NCBI RefSeq assembly: GCF_004364645.1
Contig: NZ_SOAW01000003.1
Span: 186,001-250,000 of the forward strand
Length of the DNA: 64,000 nucleotides
From: Naumannella halotolerans
Lineage (GTDB): Bacteria; Actinomycetota; Actinomycetes; Propionibacteriales; Propionibacteriaceae
Direction of reading: 5' to 3'
The notes beneath the pieces were generated by a model. It searched no databases. It had not been told where the DNA came from and saw only the letters and a list, made by a program, of their open reading frames with translations. The position numbers and the translations under genes were made by a program. Shown piece by piece: positions 29,487 through 38,780 of this stretch. How positions within the stretch are numbered: position 1 is the stretch's first letter; each line of letters begins with the position of its first letter.

Positions 29487-29588
29487 GTGGGTTCTGTCAT
29501 CAAGAAGCGCCGCAAGCGGATGGCGAAGAAGAAGCATCGCAAGCTGCTGAAGCGCACCCGTATCCAGCGTCGCCGCGCAGGCAAGTAA
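29487..29588 (+). CDS. Small ribosomal protein bS22 (33 aa)
   Basis: A 33-residue, extremely basic peptide beginning (V/M)[16 protein letters not shown] and ending RRRAGK, matching the bS22 protein found in mycobacterial 30S subunits (AURKAIP1/COX24-domain family). GTG 29487 follows AAAGAGG at proper spacing. A longer in-frame reading from 29364 is unrelated. It binds rRNA in the small subunit. The position after proC matches mycobacterial gene order. Confidence 0.92.
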
Positions 29589-29605
29589 GGCGACCGACAC
29601 CGGTC

Positions 29606-29887
29606 GTGGGAGACCGGGACCCCGAGAAGTCGGGGAACACCGCAGACAGCCGGGTCGTGGTCTACACGCGACCGGGCTGTCATCTGTGTGAGGTGGCGAT
29701 GCTCACCATCGCCCAGGTCTGCGACGAACTCGGCGAGAGCTGGCGCGAGGTCGACATCACCGGCGACCCGCAGCTGACCGACCGCTACACCGACCAGGTC
29801 CCGGTGACCACCGTGGACGGACGGCAGCACGACTACTGGCGGGTGGACGCCGACCGACTGCGGGCGGACCTGCTGACGGGACGCTGA
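29606..29887 (+). CDS. Glutaredoxin-like thioredoxin-fold protein
   Basis: 93 residues. After a 16-residue polar start it reads VVVYTRPGCHLCEVA, giving a CxxC redox motif (CHLC), then an alpha/beta thioredoxin fold with the cis-Pro segment QVPVTTVDG. It is of the short DUF836 type. It probably reduces disulfides or delivers electrons in the cytosol. It lies 17 nt after bS22 and just before rex-hemA, an arrangement known also in mycobacteria (glutaredoxin-like gene before hemA). Confidence 0.85.
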   Translation: MGDRDPEKSGNTADSRVVVYTRPGCHLCEVAMLTIAQVCDELGESWREVDITGDPQLTDRYTDQVPVTTVDGRQHDYWRVDADRLRADLLTGR

Positions 29888-29940
29888 GGGAGGTGCCCTC
29901 GCGCACCACCCGAGGGGGCGGGACTTCGCCATACCTTACT

Positions 29941-29958
29941 TTGTGCACAAGTTCACAA
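29941..29958 (+). promoter_or_regulatory. Rex operator (TTGTGCACAAGTTCACAA)
   Basis: An 18-bp near-palindrome matching the Rex consensus TTGTGAAN4TTCACAA with one mismatch in the left half (C for A). It lies 57 nt before rex and overlaps the rex promoter, as expected for NADH-responsive autoregulation. Confidence 0.85.
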
Positions 29959-29969
29959 GGTCCTACGAT
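29941..29969 (+). promoter_or_regulatory. Promoter of the rex-hem operon
   Basis: -35 TTGTGC (29941-29946), 17-nt spacer, -10 TACGAT (29964-29969). The Rex operator occupies the -35 and most of the spacer, so bound Rex should block RNA polymerase. The mRNA leader of about 40 nt carries AAGGAG (30004-30009). Confidence 0.65.
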
Positions 29970-30015
29970 GAGGCGTCCCGGGTTTCCGGGTCGCCAGGTC
30001 GGCAAGGAGCAGGGG

Positions 30016-30717
30016 ATGAGCGATGCGGAGTCACCGATTCCGGGTGCCACCGTCGCCCGCCTGGTCGACTACCTCGCCGTGCTGACCCGCCTGGCCGATG
30101 CCGGGGTGAGCAAGGTCTCCAGCAACGAACTGGCCGAGGCCGCCGGGGCCAACCCGGCGCAGCTTCGCAAGGACCTGTCCCATCTCGGCTCCTACGGCAC
30201 CCGCGGGGTCGGCTACGACGTCTCCTACCTGCAGATCCAGCTCGACCAGCACCTGGGTGCCGGTCTCGACCTGCCGGTGGTGATCGTCGGCGTTGGCAAC
30301 CTCGGGCGAGCACTGGTGAACCACACCGGATTCTCCTCCCGCGGGTTCAAGGTCGTCGGCCTCGTCGACGCCGATCCGGCGCTGACCGGTGAACAGGTCG
30401 AGGGGCTGACGATCGTCGGCGACGCCGGACTGGAAACGCTGATCGCACGCACCGGCGCCACGATCGCCGTGATCACCACCCCCGCCGAGGTGGCACAACA
30501 GGTGACCGACCGTCTGGTCGCCAGTGGCATCATCGGTATCCTCAACTTCGCTCCGACCGCGTTGTCGGTCCCGTCGAATGTGACGGTACGCAAGGTCGAC
30601 CTCGGGTCGGAGCTGCAGATCCTCGCCTACCACTGTCGAGTCCCGGGATCGAAGGACAGCCTGTTGTCCGCCTGGAACGAGCAGTCCAACGAACTTGCCG
30701 GAGCTGACCCACTGTGA
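30016..30717 (+). CDS. rex: Redox-sensing transcriptional repressor Rex
   Basis: 233 residues from ATG 30016, fixed by AAGGAG 6 nt upstream; the longer frame to 29893 would read through the operator. An N-terminal winged helix (VSSNELAEAAGANPAQLRKDLSHLGSYG, about 35-62) precedes the NAD(H)-binding Rossmann domain with VGVGNLGRAL near 93-102, and a C-terminal helix swaps between subunits. Rex releases DNA when NADH/NAD+ is high. Its placement at the head of hemA-hemC-hemD-hemB links haem supply to respiratory redox state. The stop overlaps the hemA start (GTGA). Confidence 0.95.
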   Translation: MSDAESPIPGATVARLVDYLAVLTRLADAGVSKVSSNELAEAAGANPAQLRKDLSHLGSYGTRGVGYDVSYLQIQLDQHLGAGLDLPVVIVGVGNLGRALVNHTGFSSRGFKVVGLVDADPALTGEQVEGLTIVGDAGLETLIARTGATIAVITTPAEVAQQVTDRLVASGIIGILNFAPTALSVPSNVTVRKVDLGSELQILAYHCRVPGSKDSLLSAWNEQSNELAGADPL

Positions 30718-31979
30718 GCATTCTCGCCCTGAGTGCCTCCCACCACACCGCGTCCCTCGACCTGCTGGCCGAGCTGACGCTGGTGCCCGACCAGCGCGCG
30801 AAGGTGCTCACCGAGCTCGAACGCAGCGCCTATGTCGACGAGGCCTTGGTGCTGTCCACCTGCAACCGGACCGAGATCTATGCCGCGGTGTCCCGCTTCC
30901 ACGGTGGTCTGGAGGAACTCGCCGGGGCGCTGTCCCTGGTCTCCGGGGTGCCGCTGACTGCCTTGCAGAGCGGCTGTGCGGTCAGCTACGACGAGCGGGC
31001 CGTGCAGCACGCCTTCTCGGTCGCCTCCGGTATGGATTCGATGGTCCGCGGTGAGCAGCAGATCCTCGGTCAGGTCCGTTCCGCCCTCACCGAGGGCCAG
31101 CGCGCAGGCACCGTCGGCACCTCGCTGAACTCCTTGTTCCAGCAGGCATTGCGGGTCGGCAAGCGGGTCCAGCACGAGACCGCGGCCGGTGCCGCCGGCC
31201 GTTCGCTGGTCACCGCCGCCTTCGACCAGATCGGTGACCTGGCAGGTCGCCGGACCGTGATCATCGGCGCCGGGACCATGTCCTCGATGGCTGCCGCCAC
31301 GGCTGCGGCCGCCGGTGCCGACCTGGTGCTGGTGAACCGGACCCGGTCCAAGGCCGAGCGGCTCGCCGGCACCCTCGGTGCGCAGGTACGCGACCTGTCC
31401 GAGCTGCGTTCGGCGATCGCCGACGCCGAGGTGCTGATCAGCTGCACCGGCGGCCGGGACCTGCAACTGGGTGTCGACGACCTGCTGGGCAGCGGGCTGC
31501 GTACCGTGGTCGACCTCGCACTTCCCGCCGACATCGCCCCGGAGGTCGCCGAGATCCCCGGGCTGCGGCTGATCAACCTGGCCAGCCTGGCCGAGGGCGG
31601 GTACGACGCCGCCTCCGAGGACGACCTGGCCGATGCGATGCAGCTGGTCGCCGACGAGGTCGCCGACTTCCTGGCCGCCCGCCGGGCCGCTGCGGTGACC
31701 CCGACCGTGGTCGCCCTGCGGACCATGGCCAGCGAGATCCTCGACGCCGAACTCTCCCGCCTGCAGTCGCGTACCCCGGAGCTGTCCGAGGCCGAACGGG
31801 CCGAGGTCGGCAAGTCCATGCGGCGGGTGGTGGAGAAATTGCTGCACCAGCCGACGGTGCGGGTACGCCAGCTCTCCTCGGAGTCCGACACCGACTACGC
31901 CGGTGCCCTGCGCGAGCTGTTCGCCCTCGACCCGCAGACGGTCCGGGCGGTCGGCGGGGGTGACCTCGGACGTGAGTGA
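30714..31979 (+). CDS. hemA: Glutamyl-tRNA reductase
   Basis: 421 residues. It reduces Glu-tRNA to glutamate-1-semialdehyde with NADPH, the first committed step of the C5 tetrapyrrole pathway. Seen: the catalytic cysteine in LSTCNRTEIY near 50, GMDSMVRGEQQILGQV near 105, the NADPH motif IIGAGTMSSMAA near 185, and a C-terminal helical dimerisation region. The GTG start overlaps rex. The downstream transaminase HemL is encoded 5.5 kb away, in the second haem block. Confidence 0.96.
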   Translation: MSILALSASHHTASLDLLAELTLVPDQRAKVLTELERSAYVDEALVLSTCNRTEIYAAVSRFHGGLEELAGALSLVSGVPLTALQSGCAVSYDERAVQHAFSVASGMDSMVRGEQQILGQVRSALTEGQRAGTVGTSLNSLFQQALRVGKRVQHETAAGAAGRSLVTAAFDQIGDLAGRRTVIIGAGTMSSMAAATAAAAGADLVLVNRTRSKAERLAGTLGAQVRDLSELRSAIADAEVLISCTGGRDLQLGVDDLLGSGLRTVVDLALPADIAPEVAEIPGLRLINLASLAEGGYDAASEDDLADAMQLVADEVADFLAARRAAAVTPTVVALRTMASEILDAELSRLQSRTPELSEAERAEVGKSMRRVVEKLLHQPTVRVRQLSSESDTDYAGALRELFALDPQTVRAVGGGDLGRE

Positions 31980-32958
31980 GCCGGGGACGATCCGGATCGG
32001 TGCCCGGCGTTCCCCGCTGGCCGTCGCCCAGGCCGAATGGGTGGCCGGGCAGTTGCAGCTGCGGGGTGTTCCGACCGAGGTCGTGGGCATCACCACCCAA
32101 GGCGATGTCGATCGCCGCGAACTCACCCAGATCGGCGGCACCGGGGTCTTCGCCAGTGCGGTGCGGGACGCCCTGCACGCCGACACCATCGACCTCGCCG
32201 TGCACTCGGGCAAGGATCTGCCGACCGCCCCGGTGCCCGGGCTGGAGGTCGTCGCCCACCCCGAGCGGGAGGACCCCCGCGATGTGCTGATCGGGCTCCG
32301 GCTGGCCGACCTGGACGGTGCCCGGGTGGGTACGGGATCGCCACGCCGGGCAAGCCAACTGCAGGCCTGGGCGCGGGCCCGCGGGATCGAGATCACCGTG
32401 CAGCCGATCCGCGGCAATGTCGACCGGCGGATCTCGCTGGTCCGCAGCGGCGAGGTCGACGCCACCTTGTTGGCCGCCGCCGGCCTGCGCCGACTCGGCC
32501 GGCTCAGCGGTACCGGGCAGGAACTGCAGGTGATCGATGCCGCCGGTGTGCCGCAGTGTCCGGCCGAACTGCTCGATCCCGAGGTGATGCTGCCGGCGGC
32601 CGCCCAGGGGGCACTGGCGGTGGAGGCCGTCGCCGGCTCGCCGGCGGCCGAACTGGCCGCCGTACTGGACCATCAACCGACCCGCACGCGGGTGATCGCC
32701 GAGCGGTCACTGCTGGCCCGTCTGGAGGCCGGCTGCACCGCTCCGGTGGGGGCGCTTGCCGAGCTCGACCGGGGACGTGATATTGCCTCCGATTTGACTA
32801 TGGCGGCGGTAATTGGGAGAACGTATCCGAGCACGTTCGACGAAACGGCTGCCGAGGGATCGCTGATCCGGGTCGCAGGCAGTGGATCGGCGGACGAAGC
32901 AGCAGCACTCGGCGCTCGACTGGCCGAGGACCTGCTGGCTCGACTTGACCGGACCTGA
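31972..32958 (+). CDS. hemC: Porphobilinogen deaminase (hydroxymethylbilane synthase)
   Basis: 328 residues from GTG 31972, overlapping the end of hemA by 8 nt; an in-frame GTG at 31960 is possible. It condenses four porphobilinogens. Seen: IGARRSPLAVAQ at the N-terminus, the VHSGKDLP active-site segment, GTGSPRRASQLQA, PIRGNVDRR, and the dipyrromethane-cofactor cysteine in LEAGCTAPVGA near 253. Codon pattern and composition change little, except for an AT-richer patch around 32780-32820. Confidence 0.96.
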   Translation: MSEPGTIRIGARRSPLAVAQAEWVAGQLQLRGVPTEVVGITTQGDVDRRELTQIGGTGVFASAVRDALHADTIDLAVHSGKDLPTAPVPGLEVVAHPEREDPRDVLIGLRLADLDGARVGTGSPRRASQLQAWARARGIEITVQPIRGNVDRRISLVRSGEVDATLLAAAGLRRLGRLSGTGQELQVIDAAGVPQCPAELLDPEVMLPAAAQGALAVEAVAGSPAAELAAVLDHQPTRTRVIAERSLLARLEAGCTAPVGALAELDRGRDIASDLTMAAVIGRTYPSTFDETAAEGSLIRVAGSGSADEAAALGARLAEDLLARLDRT

Positions 32959-33003
32959 TCCGGCGGACTGCCACCGTCGGCGGGCGAAAGGACGCGTGAC
33001 CGA

Positions 33004-34722
33004 ATGACCAGCACGGCCCGCCAAACGATGCCCGATTCGGTGCAAGGAACCCCGGACACCGACCCTTCCGCGGATTCCCAGAGCACCCCACCCGACCATT
33101 CCTCGCTGTCCCTGCCCACCCGCGGCCGGGTGATCTTCGTCGGCACCGGGCCCGGTGACCCCGACCTGCTGACCCTCGGCGCGGTGGCCGCGATCGCCGA
33201 CGCCGATGCCTTGGTTCTTGATCATGAGGATCTGCGGACGATCCTCGAACACCCCTCGGTCAGCACCAAGAACGAGGACGTACCGGTGACGGTGGTCGGC
33301 CGCCAGCCCTCGGGCAAGCTGCAGCCGCCCTCGAGCCGCGCCCGGACCGTGCTGAAGCAGTCCACCGGCGGCCGTCGGGTGGTCCGGCTGATCGCCGGGG
33401 ATCCGTTCCTGGACGGCGGGATCGCCGATGAGGCCGCTGCCTGTGTCCGCGGCGGGATCGACTTCGAAGTGGTGCCCGGTGTCTCCAGCCTGACCGCCGT
33501 ACCCGAGTACGCCGGGATCGCGATGCAGAATGCCGCCGGTATCCATTTCGCCGCCGCCCCGGATCGGGTGACCAAGGCCCAGTCGGCCCAGTGGTCGAAC
33601 TCCGGCACCCTGGTGATCTCCACCAAGGCCGGACTGGTCGCCGAGATCGCCGACGCCGCCCTGGCCAACGGCCGCCCCGGTGAGGACGCGGTGCTGGTCA
33701 CCTTCGACGGTGGCACCACCTTGCAGAACTCGCTGATGAGTGTGTTGTCCGAACTCGCCGAGGACATCACCGCCGCCATCGCCGACAGCGGAACCGATCC
33801 CGAGGACCCGGTGCACGTGATGGTCGGCCCGGCCGTCAGCGCCCGCGACGATCTGTCCTGGTACGAGAGCAAGCCGCTGTTCGGCTGGCGGGTGCTGGTG
33901 CCCCGGACCAAGGAACAGGCCGGTCCGATGACCACCCGTCTGCGCAGCTACGGCGCGCACAGCGAGGAGGTGCCGACCATCTCGGTCGAGCCGCCGCGCA
34001 GCCCGCAGCAGATGGACAAGGCGGTACGGGGCCTGGTCGAGGGACGCTACGAATGGGTGGTGTTCACCTCGGTGAATGCGGTCCGCGCGGTCCGCGAACG
34101 CTTCGAGGCCTACGGCCTGGATGCCCGGGCGTTCTCCGGGTTGAAGGTCGCGGCGGTCGGCAACACCACCGGTGCCGCCCTGCAGGCCTGGGGGATCGAA
34201 CCCGACCTGGTGCCCACCGGGGAGCACTCGGCGGCCGGTCTGGCCGCGGAGTTCCCGCCGTACGACGACACCTTGGACCCGATAAACCGGGTCTTCCTGC
34301 CGCGCGCCGACATCGCCACCGAGACCCTCACCGCCGGTCTGACCAAGCTCGGCTGGGAGGTCGAGGATGTCACCGCCTACCGGACCGTGCGGGCCTCGCC
34401 GCCGCCGGCCGAGGTGCGGGAGGCGATCAAGACCGGCAAGTTCGACGCGGTCGTCTTCACCTCCTCCTCGACCGTGCGCAACCTGGTCGGTATCGCCGGC
34501 AAACCGCACGCCTCGACGGTGATCGCGGTGATTGGCCCGGCCACCGCCCAGACCTGTATCGAGCACGGTCTGAGTGTCGATGTGATGGCCTCCAAGCCGT
34601 CGGCGATCGAACTGGCCGACGGTCTGGCGAACTTCGCCGCCGAACGCCGCGATGCCTTCCTGGCCAAGGACGAACCGGTCCTGCGCCCCTCGGAGGTACG
34701 GGGGAAGGCGCGTCGCCGGTGA
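33004..34722 (+). CDS. hemD: Uroporphyrinogen-III C-methyltransferase / uroporphyrinogen-III synthase fusion
   Basis: 572 residues. Residues 1-40 are polar and probably disordered. A SUMT/CobA-like tetrapyrrole methylase domain follows, with [15 protein letters not shown] near 45 and [17 protein letters not shown] near 158. The HemD domain starts near 292 ([12 protein letters not shown]) and contains [12 protein letters not shown] and [14 protein letters not shown]. In actinobacteria this fusion is the usual HemD and closes the ring to uroporphyrinogen III; the methylase half could feed sirohaem. The stop overlaps the hemB start (GTGA). Confidence 0.93.
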   Translation: MTSTARQTMPDSVQGTPDTDPSADSQSTPPDHSSLSLPTRGRVIFVGTGPGDPDLLTLGAVAAIADADALVLDHEDLRTILEHPSVSTKNEDVPVTVVGRQPSGKLQPPSSRARTVLKQSTGGRRVVRLIAGDPFLDGGIADEAAACVRGGIDFEVVPGVSSLTAVPEYAGIAMQNAAGIHFAAAPDRVTKAQSAQWSNSGTLVISTKAGLVAEIADAALANGRPGEDAVLVTFDGGTTLQNSLMSVLSELAEDITAAIADSGTDPEDPVHVMVGPAVSARDDLSWYESKPLFGWRVLVPRTKEQAGPMTTRLRSYGAHSEEVPTISVEPPRSPQQMDKAVRGLVEGRYEWVVFTSVNAVRAVRERFEAYGLDARAFSGLKVAAVGNTTGAALQAWGIEPDLVPTGEHSAAGLAAEFPPYDDTLDPINRVFLPRADIATETLTAGLTKLGWEVEDVTAYRTVRASPPPAEVREAIKTGKFDAVVFTSSSTVRNLVGIAGKPHASTVIAVIGPATAQTCIEHGLSVDVMASKPSAIELADGLANFAAERRDAFLAKDEPVLRPSEVRGKARRR

Positions 34723-35732
34723 GCGGGACGGATTCACCGCTGCCCGACGACTTCACGGTGCAGCCGCCGGTGGTCCGTCCGCGGCGTCTGCGGGCGAACC
34801 GGGCGATCCGCCGCATGGTTGCCGAGACGCTGGTCGATCCCGGCCGGTTGATCCTGCCGGTCTTCGTCGCCGGGGGGCTGACCGAGCCGCGACCGATCAG
34901 CTCCATGCCCGGGGTGGTGCAGCACACCCTCGACTCGGTGGTCGCCGAGGCGCGGCGGTGTGCCGAGGCCGGGCTTGCCGGGGTGATGCTCTTCGGCGTA
35001 CCCGAGCACAAGGACGCTGCCGGTTCCGGTGCCCTGGACCCGACGGGGATCCTTCCCCGGGCCGTGCGGGCGATCAAGCAGGCGGTCGGTGAGGACCTGC
35101 TGGTGATGACCGACGTCTGTCTGGACGAGTTCACCGATCACGGCCACTGCGGTGTCCTGCGTACCGATGGGACGGTCGACAACGACGCCACCCTGGCCGC
35201 CTACGCCGAGATGGCGGTGGTGCACGCCGAGGCGGGTGCCGATGTGGTCGGGCCGAGCGGGATGATGGACGGCCAGGTCGCGGTGATCCGGCAGGCGCTG
35301 GACGCGACCGGGCACACCGACACGGTGATCATGGCCTACTCGGCGAAGTACGCCAGCGCGTTCTACGGGCCGTTCCGAGAGGCCGTCGGCTCCTCCCTGC
35401 AGGGGGATCGCAAGACCTATCAGCAGGATCCGGCCAATGTCGCGGAGTCCTTCGGGGAGGTGGAGCTCGACCTGCAGCAGGGCGCCGACATCGTCATGGT
35501 GAAGCCCGCTCTTGCCTACCTGGACGTGATCGCGAAGGTACGCGAGCGGGTGGACGTACCGGTCGCTGCGTACAACATCTCCGGTGAGTACGCGATGGTC
35601 GAGGCGGCGGCGGCGAACGGCTGGCTGGACCGGGAGCGGACCATCGACGAGACCCTGCTCTCGATCACCCGGGCAGGCGCGACGATCATCCTCACCTACT
35701 GGGCCCTGGAGTACGCCCGACGTCACCGGTGA
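34719..35732 (+). CDS. hemB: Delta-aminolevulinic acid dehydratase (porphobilinogen synthase)
   Basis: 337 residues from GTG 34719. It joins two ALA molecules to porphobilinogen. Seen: the two Schiff-base lysines in MAYSAKYAS near 209 and VMVKPAL near 261, and the metal-site segment [15 protein letters not shown] near 130. That segment keeps two Cys but has Asp where zinc enzymes have the middle Cys, so metal use (Zn or Mg) is not obvious. Upstream in-frame extension into hemD is rejected. It ends the Rex-headed haem block. Confidence 0.96.
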   Translation: MSGTDSPLPDDFTVQPPVVRPRRLRANRAIRRMVAETLVDPGRLILPVFVAGGLTEPRPISSMPGVVQHTLDSVVAEARRCAEAGLAGVMLFGVPEHKDAAGSGALDPTGILPRAVRAIKQAVGEDLLVMTDVCLDEFTDHGHCGVLRTDGTVDNDATLAAYAEMAVVHAEAGADVVGPSGMMDGQVAVIRQALDATGHTDTVIMAYSAKYASAFYGPFREAVGSSLQGDRKTYQQDPANVAESFGEVELDLQQGADIVMVKPALAYLDVIAKVRERVDVPVAAYNISGEYAMVEAAAANGWLDRERTIDETLLSITRAGATIILTYWALEYARRHR

Positions 35733-35839
35733 GGCGTGTTCGGATCGTTGCCGAAAGTTGGCGCTCCGGGCATCGACCTGTGAACCCGCTGTGGCCTAGT
35801 GTTCCTTCCTGACAACCTGTCTCACAGAAGGAACAGAAC

Positions 35840-36292
35840 ATGAGTGCTGGATACGCGCCCGGTGGCGAACCGCCGCTCAACCAACCCTGGTACGGCATCG
35901 GCTTCGGCGATGCCCTCAAGCGATGGACCAAGAAATTCTTCGTCTTCAACGGCCGTGCCAGCCGGGGCGAGTACTGGTGGGTGACCCTCTTCGTGGTCAT
36001 CGTCTCGACCGTGCTCGGTGCCCTGCTGGGGGCCATCGGCCTGGGGACCGGCGAGGCAGTGGTCACCGGCACCTCGTTCTCCTCCAGCGGCCCCACCACG
36101 ATGATCAGCTATCTGATCAGCCTCGTGTTCTTCGTGCTCACCCTGGGATTGCTGGTGCGTCGACTGCATGACGCCAACTTCAGCGGCTGGCTGGCGCTGT
36201 TGTTGCTCATCCCCTGCATCGGATCGCTGATCGTGCTGATCCTGACGATCCTGCCGTCGAAGCCCGAGGGTGCGCGCTTCGACACTGCGTGA
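35840..36292 (+). CDS. DUF805 membrane protein, short paralogue
   Basis: 150 residues from ATG 35840, with AGAAGGAA 8 nt upstream. After a 20-residue cytoplasmic start (QPWYGIGFGDALKRW) comes the DUF805 hallmark [12 protein letters not shown], then three to four membrane segments and [15 protein letters not shown] near 110. The family (PF05656; YhaH-like) is widespread and of unknown function. It is followed by a strong hairpin and then by a second, longer DUF805 gene with the same core. Confidence 0.88.
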   Translation: MSAGYAPGGEPPLNQPWYGIGFGDALKRWTKKFFVFNGRASRGEYWWVTLFVVIVSTVLGALLGAIGLGTGEAVVTGTSFSSSGPTTMISYLISLVFFVLTLGLLVRRLHDANFSGWLALLLLIPCIGSLIVLILTILPSKPEGARFDTA

Positions 36293-36337
36293 TCGCGCAG
36301 TCGCAGAGAGCGCCGACGGGTGAGTCCCACCCGAACC

Positions 36338-36371
36338 GTGGCCCCGGCACCTTCGTAGGTGTCGGGGCCAC
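36338..36371 (+). terminator. Stem-loop terminator after the first DUF805 gene
   Basis: 14-bp stem (36338-36351 / 36358-36371; one G-U pair) with a 6-nt loop TTCGTA, 46 nt after the stop. It is very stable but has no T-run. Confidence 0.65.
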
Positions 36372-36536
36372 GCATGTCCCCGGTGAAACCGGTGGGGTCT
36401 TCTCGCTCGGTGAGTGTCGCGCTGGGGTGCGTGGGACATCCCGGAGACGAACCCCGATCCCGCTAGGCTCGCCGCACCAGCCTCGTCAGGGCGCTCGTTG
36501 CCGTCCGGACGCCCCCCACGAACCAGAAGGACTCCG

Positions 36537-37343
36537 ATGAGCCAGGACCCGCAGAACCCTTGGACCCCACGCGACAACGACCAGTCGGCGACTCCGGCCG
36601 ATGAGGCGTACGGCCAGCAGTCGTCCGGCCAGGGTTCCTATGGTCAGGATCCGTACGGGCAGGGTTCGTACGACCAGGGTTCCTACGGTCAGGGTTCCTA
36701 CGGGCAGGGCTCGTACGACCAGGGTTCGTACGGTCAGGGTTCCTACGACCAGGGTTCGTACGACCAGGGTTCCTACGGCCAGGACGCCTACGGGCAATCC
36801 GCCCAGCAGCAGGGCGGCTACGGCCAGGATCCCTACGGGCAGCCGGGTTACGGTCAGCCCCAGGCCGCCTACCCGGTCGCCGCCACGCCTGTCCCCGGTG
36901 ACCCGGGAACCCTGGACCTGCCGTGGTACGGAATCGGTTTCACTGCGGCGATCAAGCGCGCCTTCAGCAAGGCCTTCGTCTTCGACGGCCGGGCCAGCCG
37001 CGGTGAGTACTGGTGGGTGATCCTGGCTCAGTTCCTGCTGTCGGTGATCATGCTGATCCTCGGCTACGCGCTGTTGCTCAGCGACCCAGCGGTCCGGACA
37101 TCGGAGGGCTCGCCCGGGCCGGTCGGGATTGCCGGCATCGTCGTGCTGATCGCGTGGTTGGTCGTCTCGGTCATCATCTCGCTGCTGCTCATTCCCCTCA
37201 CCGTGCGGCGGCTGCACGATGCCAATTTCAGCGGCTGGTTCTGGCTGCTCAACCTGATCGCCTCGCTGATCGTGATGATCCTTTGCGTGCTGCCGTCGAA
37301 CCCGATGGGTGCCCGCTTCGACAAGTCGGCGACGAACCGCTGA
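36537..37343 (+). CDS. DUF805 membrane protein with Tyr/Gly/Gln/Ser-repeat N-terminus
   Basis: 268 residues from ATG 36537, with AGAAGG 6-7 nt upstream. Residues about 25-115 are low-complexity: a run of roughly a dozen pentapeptides GQGSY / DQGSY / GQDPY. At the DNA level these are near-identical 15-bp units around 36630-36790. The C-terminal half repeats the core of the gene upstream: [28 protein letters not shown], membrane segments and [14 protein letters not shown]. The tail should be cytoplasmic if topology matches the family. The repeats resemble self-associating low-complexity domains. Function is unknown. Confidence 0.88.
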   Translation: MSQDPQNPWTPRDNDQSATPADEAYGQQSSGQGSYGQDPYGQGSYDQGSYGQGSYGQGSYDQGSYGQGSYDQGSYDQGSYGQDAYGQSAQQQGGYGQDPYGQPGYGQPQAAYPVAATPVPGDPGTLDLPWYGIGFTAAIKRAFSKAFVFDGRASRGEYWWVILAQFLLSVIMLILGYALLLSDPAVRTSEGSPGPVGIAGIVVLIAWLVVSVIISLLLIPLTVRRLHDANFSGWFWLLNLIASLIVMILCVLPSNPMGARFDKSATNR

Positions 37344-37430
37344 GGCTGCACCACCGGGCCGGGCGCAGGCGGATCCGGTCCGCCTCGCCGGCGGCACCGG
37401 CGACCGTCGCGCACCGGGTCGCTTCCCGGT

Positions 37431-37459
37431 TTGGGATTTTCTCCTACAGCGCGTAGAAA
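37431..37459 (+). promoter_or_regulatory. Possible hemL promoter giving a leaderless mRNA
   Basis: TTGGGA (37431-37436), 17-nt spacer, TAGAAA (37454-37459) in a short AT-rich patch. Only 8 nt separate the -10 from ATG 37468, so transcription may begin at the start codon. Confidence 0.45.
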
Positions 37460-37467
37460 TAGTGACC

Positions 37468-38769
37468 ATGACGTCGCGTTCTGCTGCCATGTTCGACGCC
37501 GCGAAACGCGTCATCCCGGGTGGAGTCAACTCCCCGGTGCGTGCATTCAACTCGGTCGGCGGTACGCCCCGGTTCATCGCCGAGGCGCACGGGCCGTACC
37601 TGGTCGATGTCGACGGCAACGAACTGGTCGACCTGGTCTGTTCCTGGGGGCCGATGCTGCTCGGCCACGCCCATCCGCAGGTGATCGAGGCGGTCACCAC
37701 CGCCGCGGCCCGGGGGACCAGCTACGGCGCTCCCACCCAGGCCGAGACCGAACTGGTCGAGACCATCATCGAGCGTGCTCCGGCCGAACAACTCCGACTG
37801 GTCAACTCCGGCACCGAGGCCACCATGAGTGTGCTGCGGCTCGCCCGCGGCGTCACCGGCCGGGACAAGATCGTGAAGTTCGCCGGCTGCTACCACGGTC
37901 ACGCCGACTCGCTGCTGGCCAGTGCCGGCTCCGGGCTCGCCACCCTCGGCATCCCCGGCACCCCGGGGGTCACCGCGGGCACCACCGCCGACACCATCGT
38001 GCTGCCGTACAACGACCGCGAAGCGGTCACGGCCGCCTTCGCCGAACACGGTGCCGACATCGCGGCCCTGATCACCGAGGCGAGCCCGGGCAACATGGGC
38101 GTGGTGCCACCGGCCGAGGGGTTCAACGCCTTCCTCGCCGCGACCGCCCACGAACACGGCGCACTGTTCGTCTCCGACGAGGTGATGACCGGATTCCGGG
38201 TGACCCGATCGGGCTACTACGGCATCGACAAGGTGGAGCCGGATCTGGTCACCTTCGGCAAGGTGATGGGCGGCGGGTTCCCCTGCGCCGCCTTCGGCGG
38301 CCGGGCTGAGTACATGGCCCAGTTGGCACCGCTCGGCGGCGTCTACCAGGCAGGCACCCTGAGCGGGAACCCGATCGCTGCCGCCGCCGGTACGACCACG
38401 CTGAAACTGGCGACCGAGGAGGTCTACGCCGGGATCGACAAGCGGGCCGGGGAACTGTCGAGCGCGGTCACCGAGGCCTTGTCGGCAGCAGGTGTGCCAC
38501 ATGTGCTGCAGCACGCCGGGAACATGTTCAGCGTCTTCTTCACCGATGCGCCGGCCGTACCCGATTACGCCACCGCAGCGGCCCAGGACACCACCGCCTA
38601 TGCAGCCTTCTTCCACGCCATGCTGGACGCCGGGGTCTACCTGCCGCCGAGCGCCTTCGAGGTGTGGTTCCTGTCCGCCGCGCATGACGACGCCGCCATC
38701 GACAAGGTCATCAGCGCGCTCCCCGCAGCCGCCCGGGCAGCAGCCCAGTCCCGTTCGTCGCAAGCCTGA
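37468..38769 (+). CDS. hemL: Glutamate-1-semialdehyde 2,1-aminomutase
   Basis: 433 residues from ATG 37468 (GTG 37462 is also in frame). It converts glutamate-1-semialdehyde to 5-aminolevulinate with PLP. Seen: [13 protein letters not shown] near the N-terminus, [34 protein letters not shown] and the PLP lysine in [11 protein letters not shown] near 263. It heads the operon leading into cytochrome c maturation, so ALA formation and haem use are adjacent. Confidence 0.96.
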   Translation: MTSRSAAMFDAAKRVIPGGVNSPVRAFNSVGGTPRFIAEAHGPYLVDVDGNELVDLVCSWGPMLLGHAHPQVIEAVTTAAARGTSYGAPTQAETELVETIIERAPAEQLRLVNSGTEATMSVLRLARGVTGRDKIVKFAGCYHGHADSLLASAGSGLATLGIPGTPGVTAGTTADTIVLPYNDREAVTAAFAEHGADIAALITEASPGNMGVVPPAEGFNAFLAATAHEHGALFVSDEVMTGFRVTRSGYYGIDKVEPDLVTFGKVMGGGFPCAAFGGRAEYMAQLAPLGGVYQAGTLSGNPIAAAAGTTTLKLATEEVYAGIDKRAGELSSAVTEALSAAGVPHVLQHAGNMFSVFFTDAPAVPDYATAAAQDTTAYAAFFHAMLDAGVYLPPSAFEVWFLSAAHDDAAIDKVISALPAAARAAAQSRSSQA

Positions 38770-38780
38770 GGAGAGACCAG

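Noticed and set aside
30627-32465. A 612-codon minus-strand frame opposite hemA and hemC
   Set aside because: Antisense shadow of two well-supported genes; the residue pattern is Gly/Gln/His-rich without domains.
32707-34737. A 676-codon minus-strand frame opposite hemD
   Set aside because: Antisense shadow with no recognisable domain.
35733-35839. Terminator after hemB
   Set aside because: No inverted repeat of useful length was found; read-through into the DUF805 gene remains possible.
36630-36790. CRISPR or intergenic tandem repeat
   Set aside because: The 15-bp units are in frame inside a supported gene and encode [10 protein letters not shown] pentapeptides.
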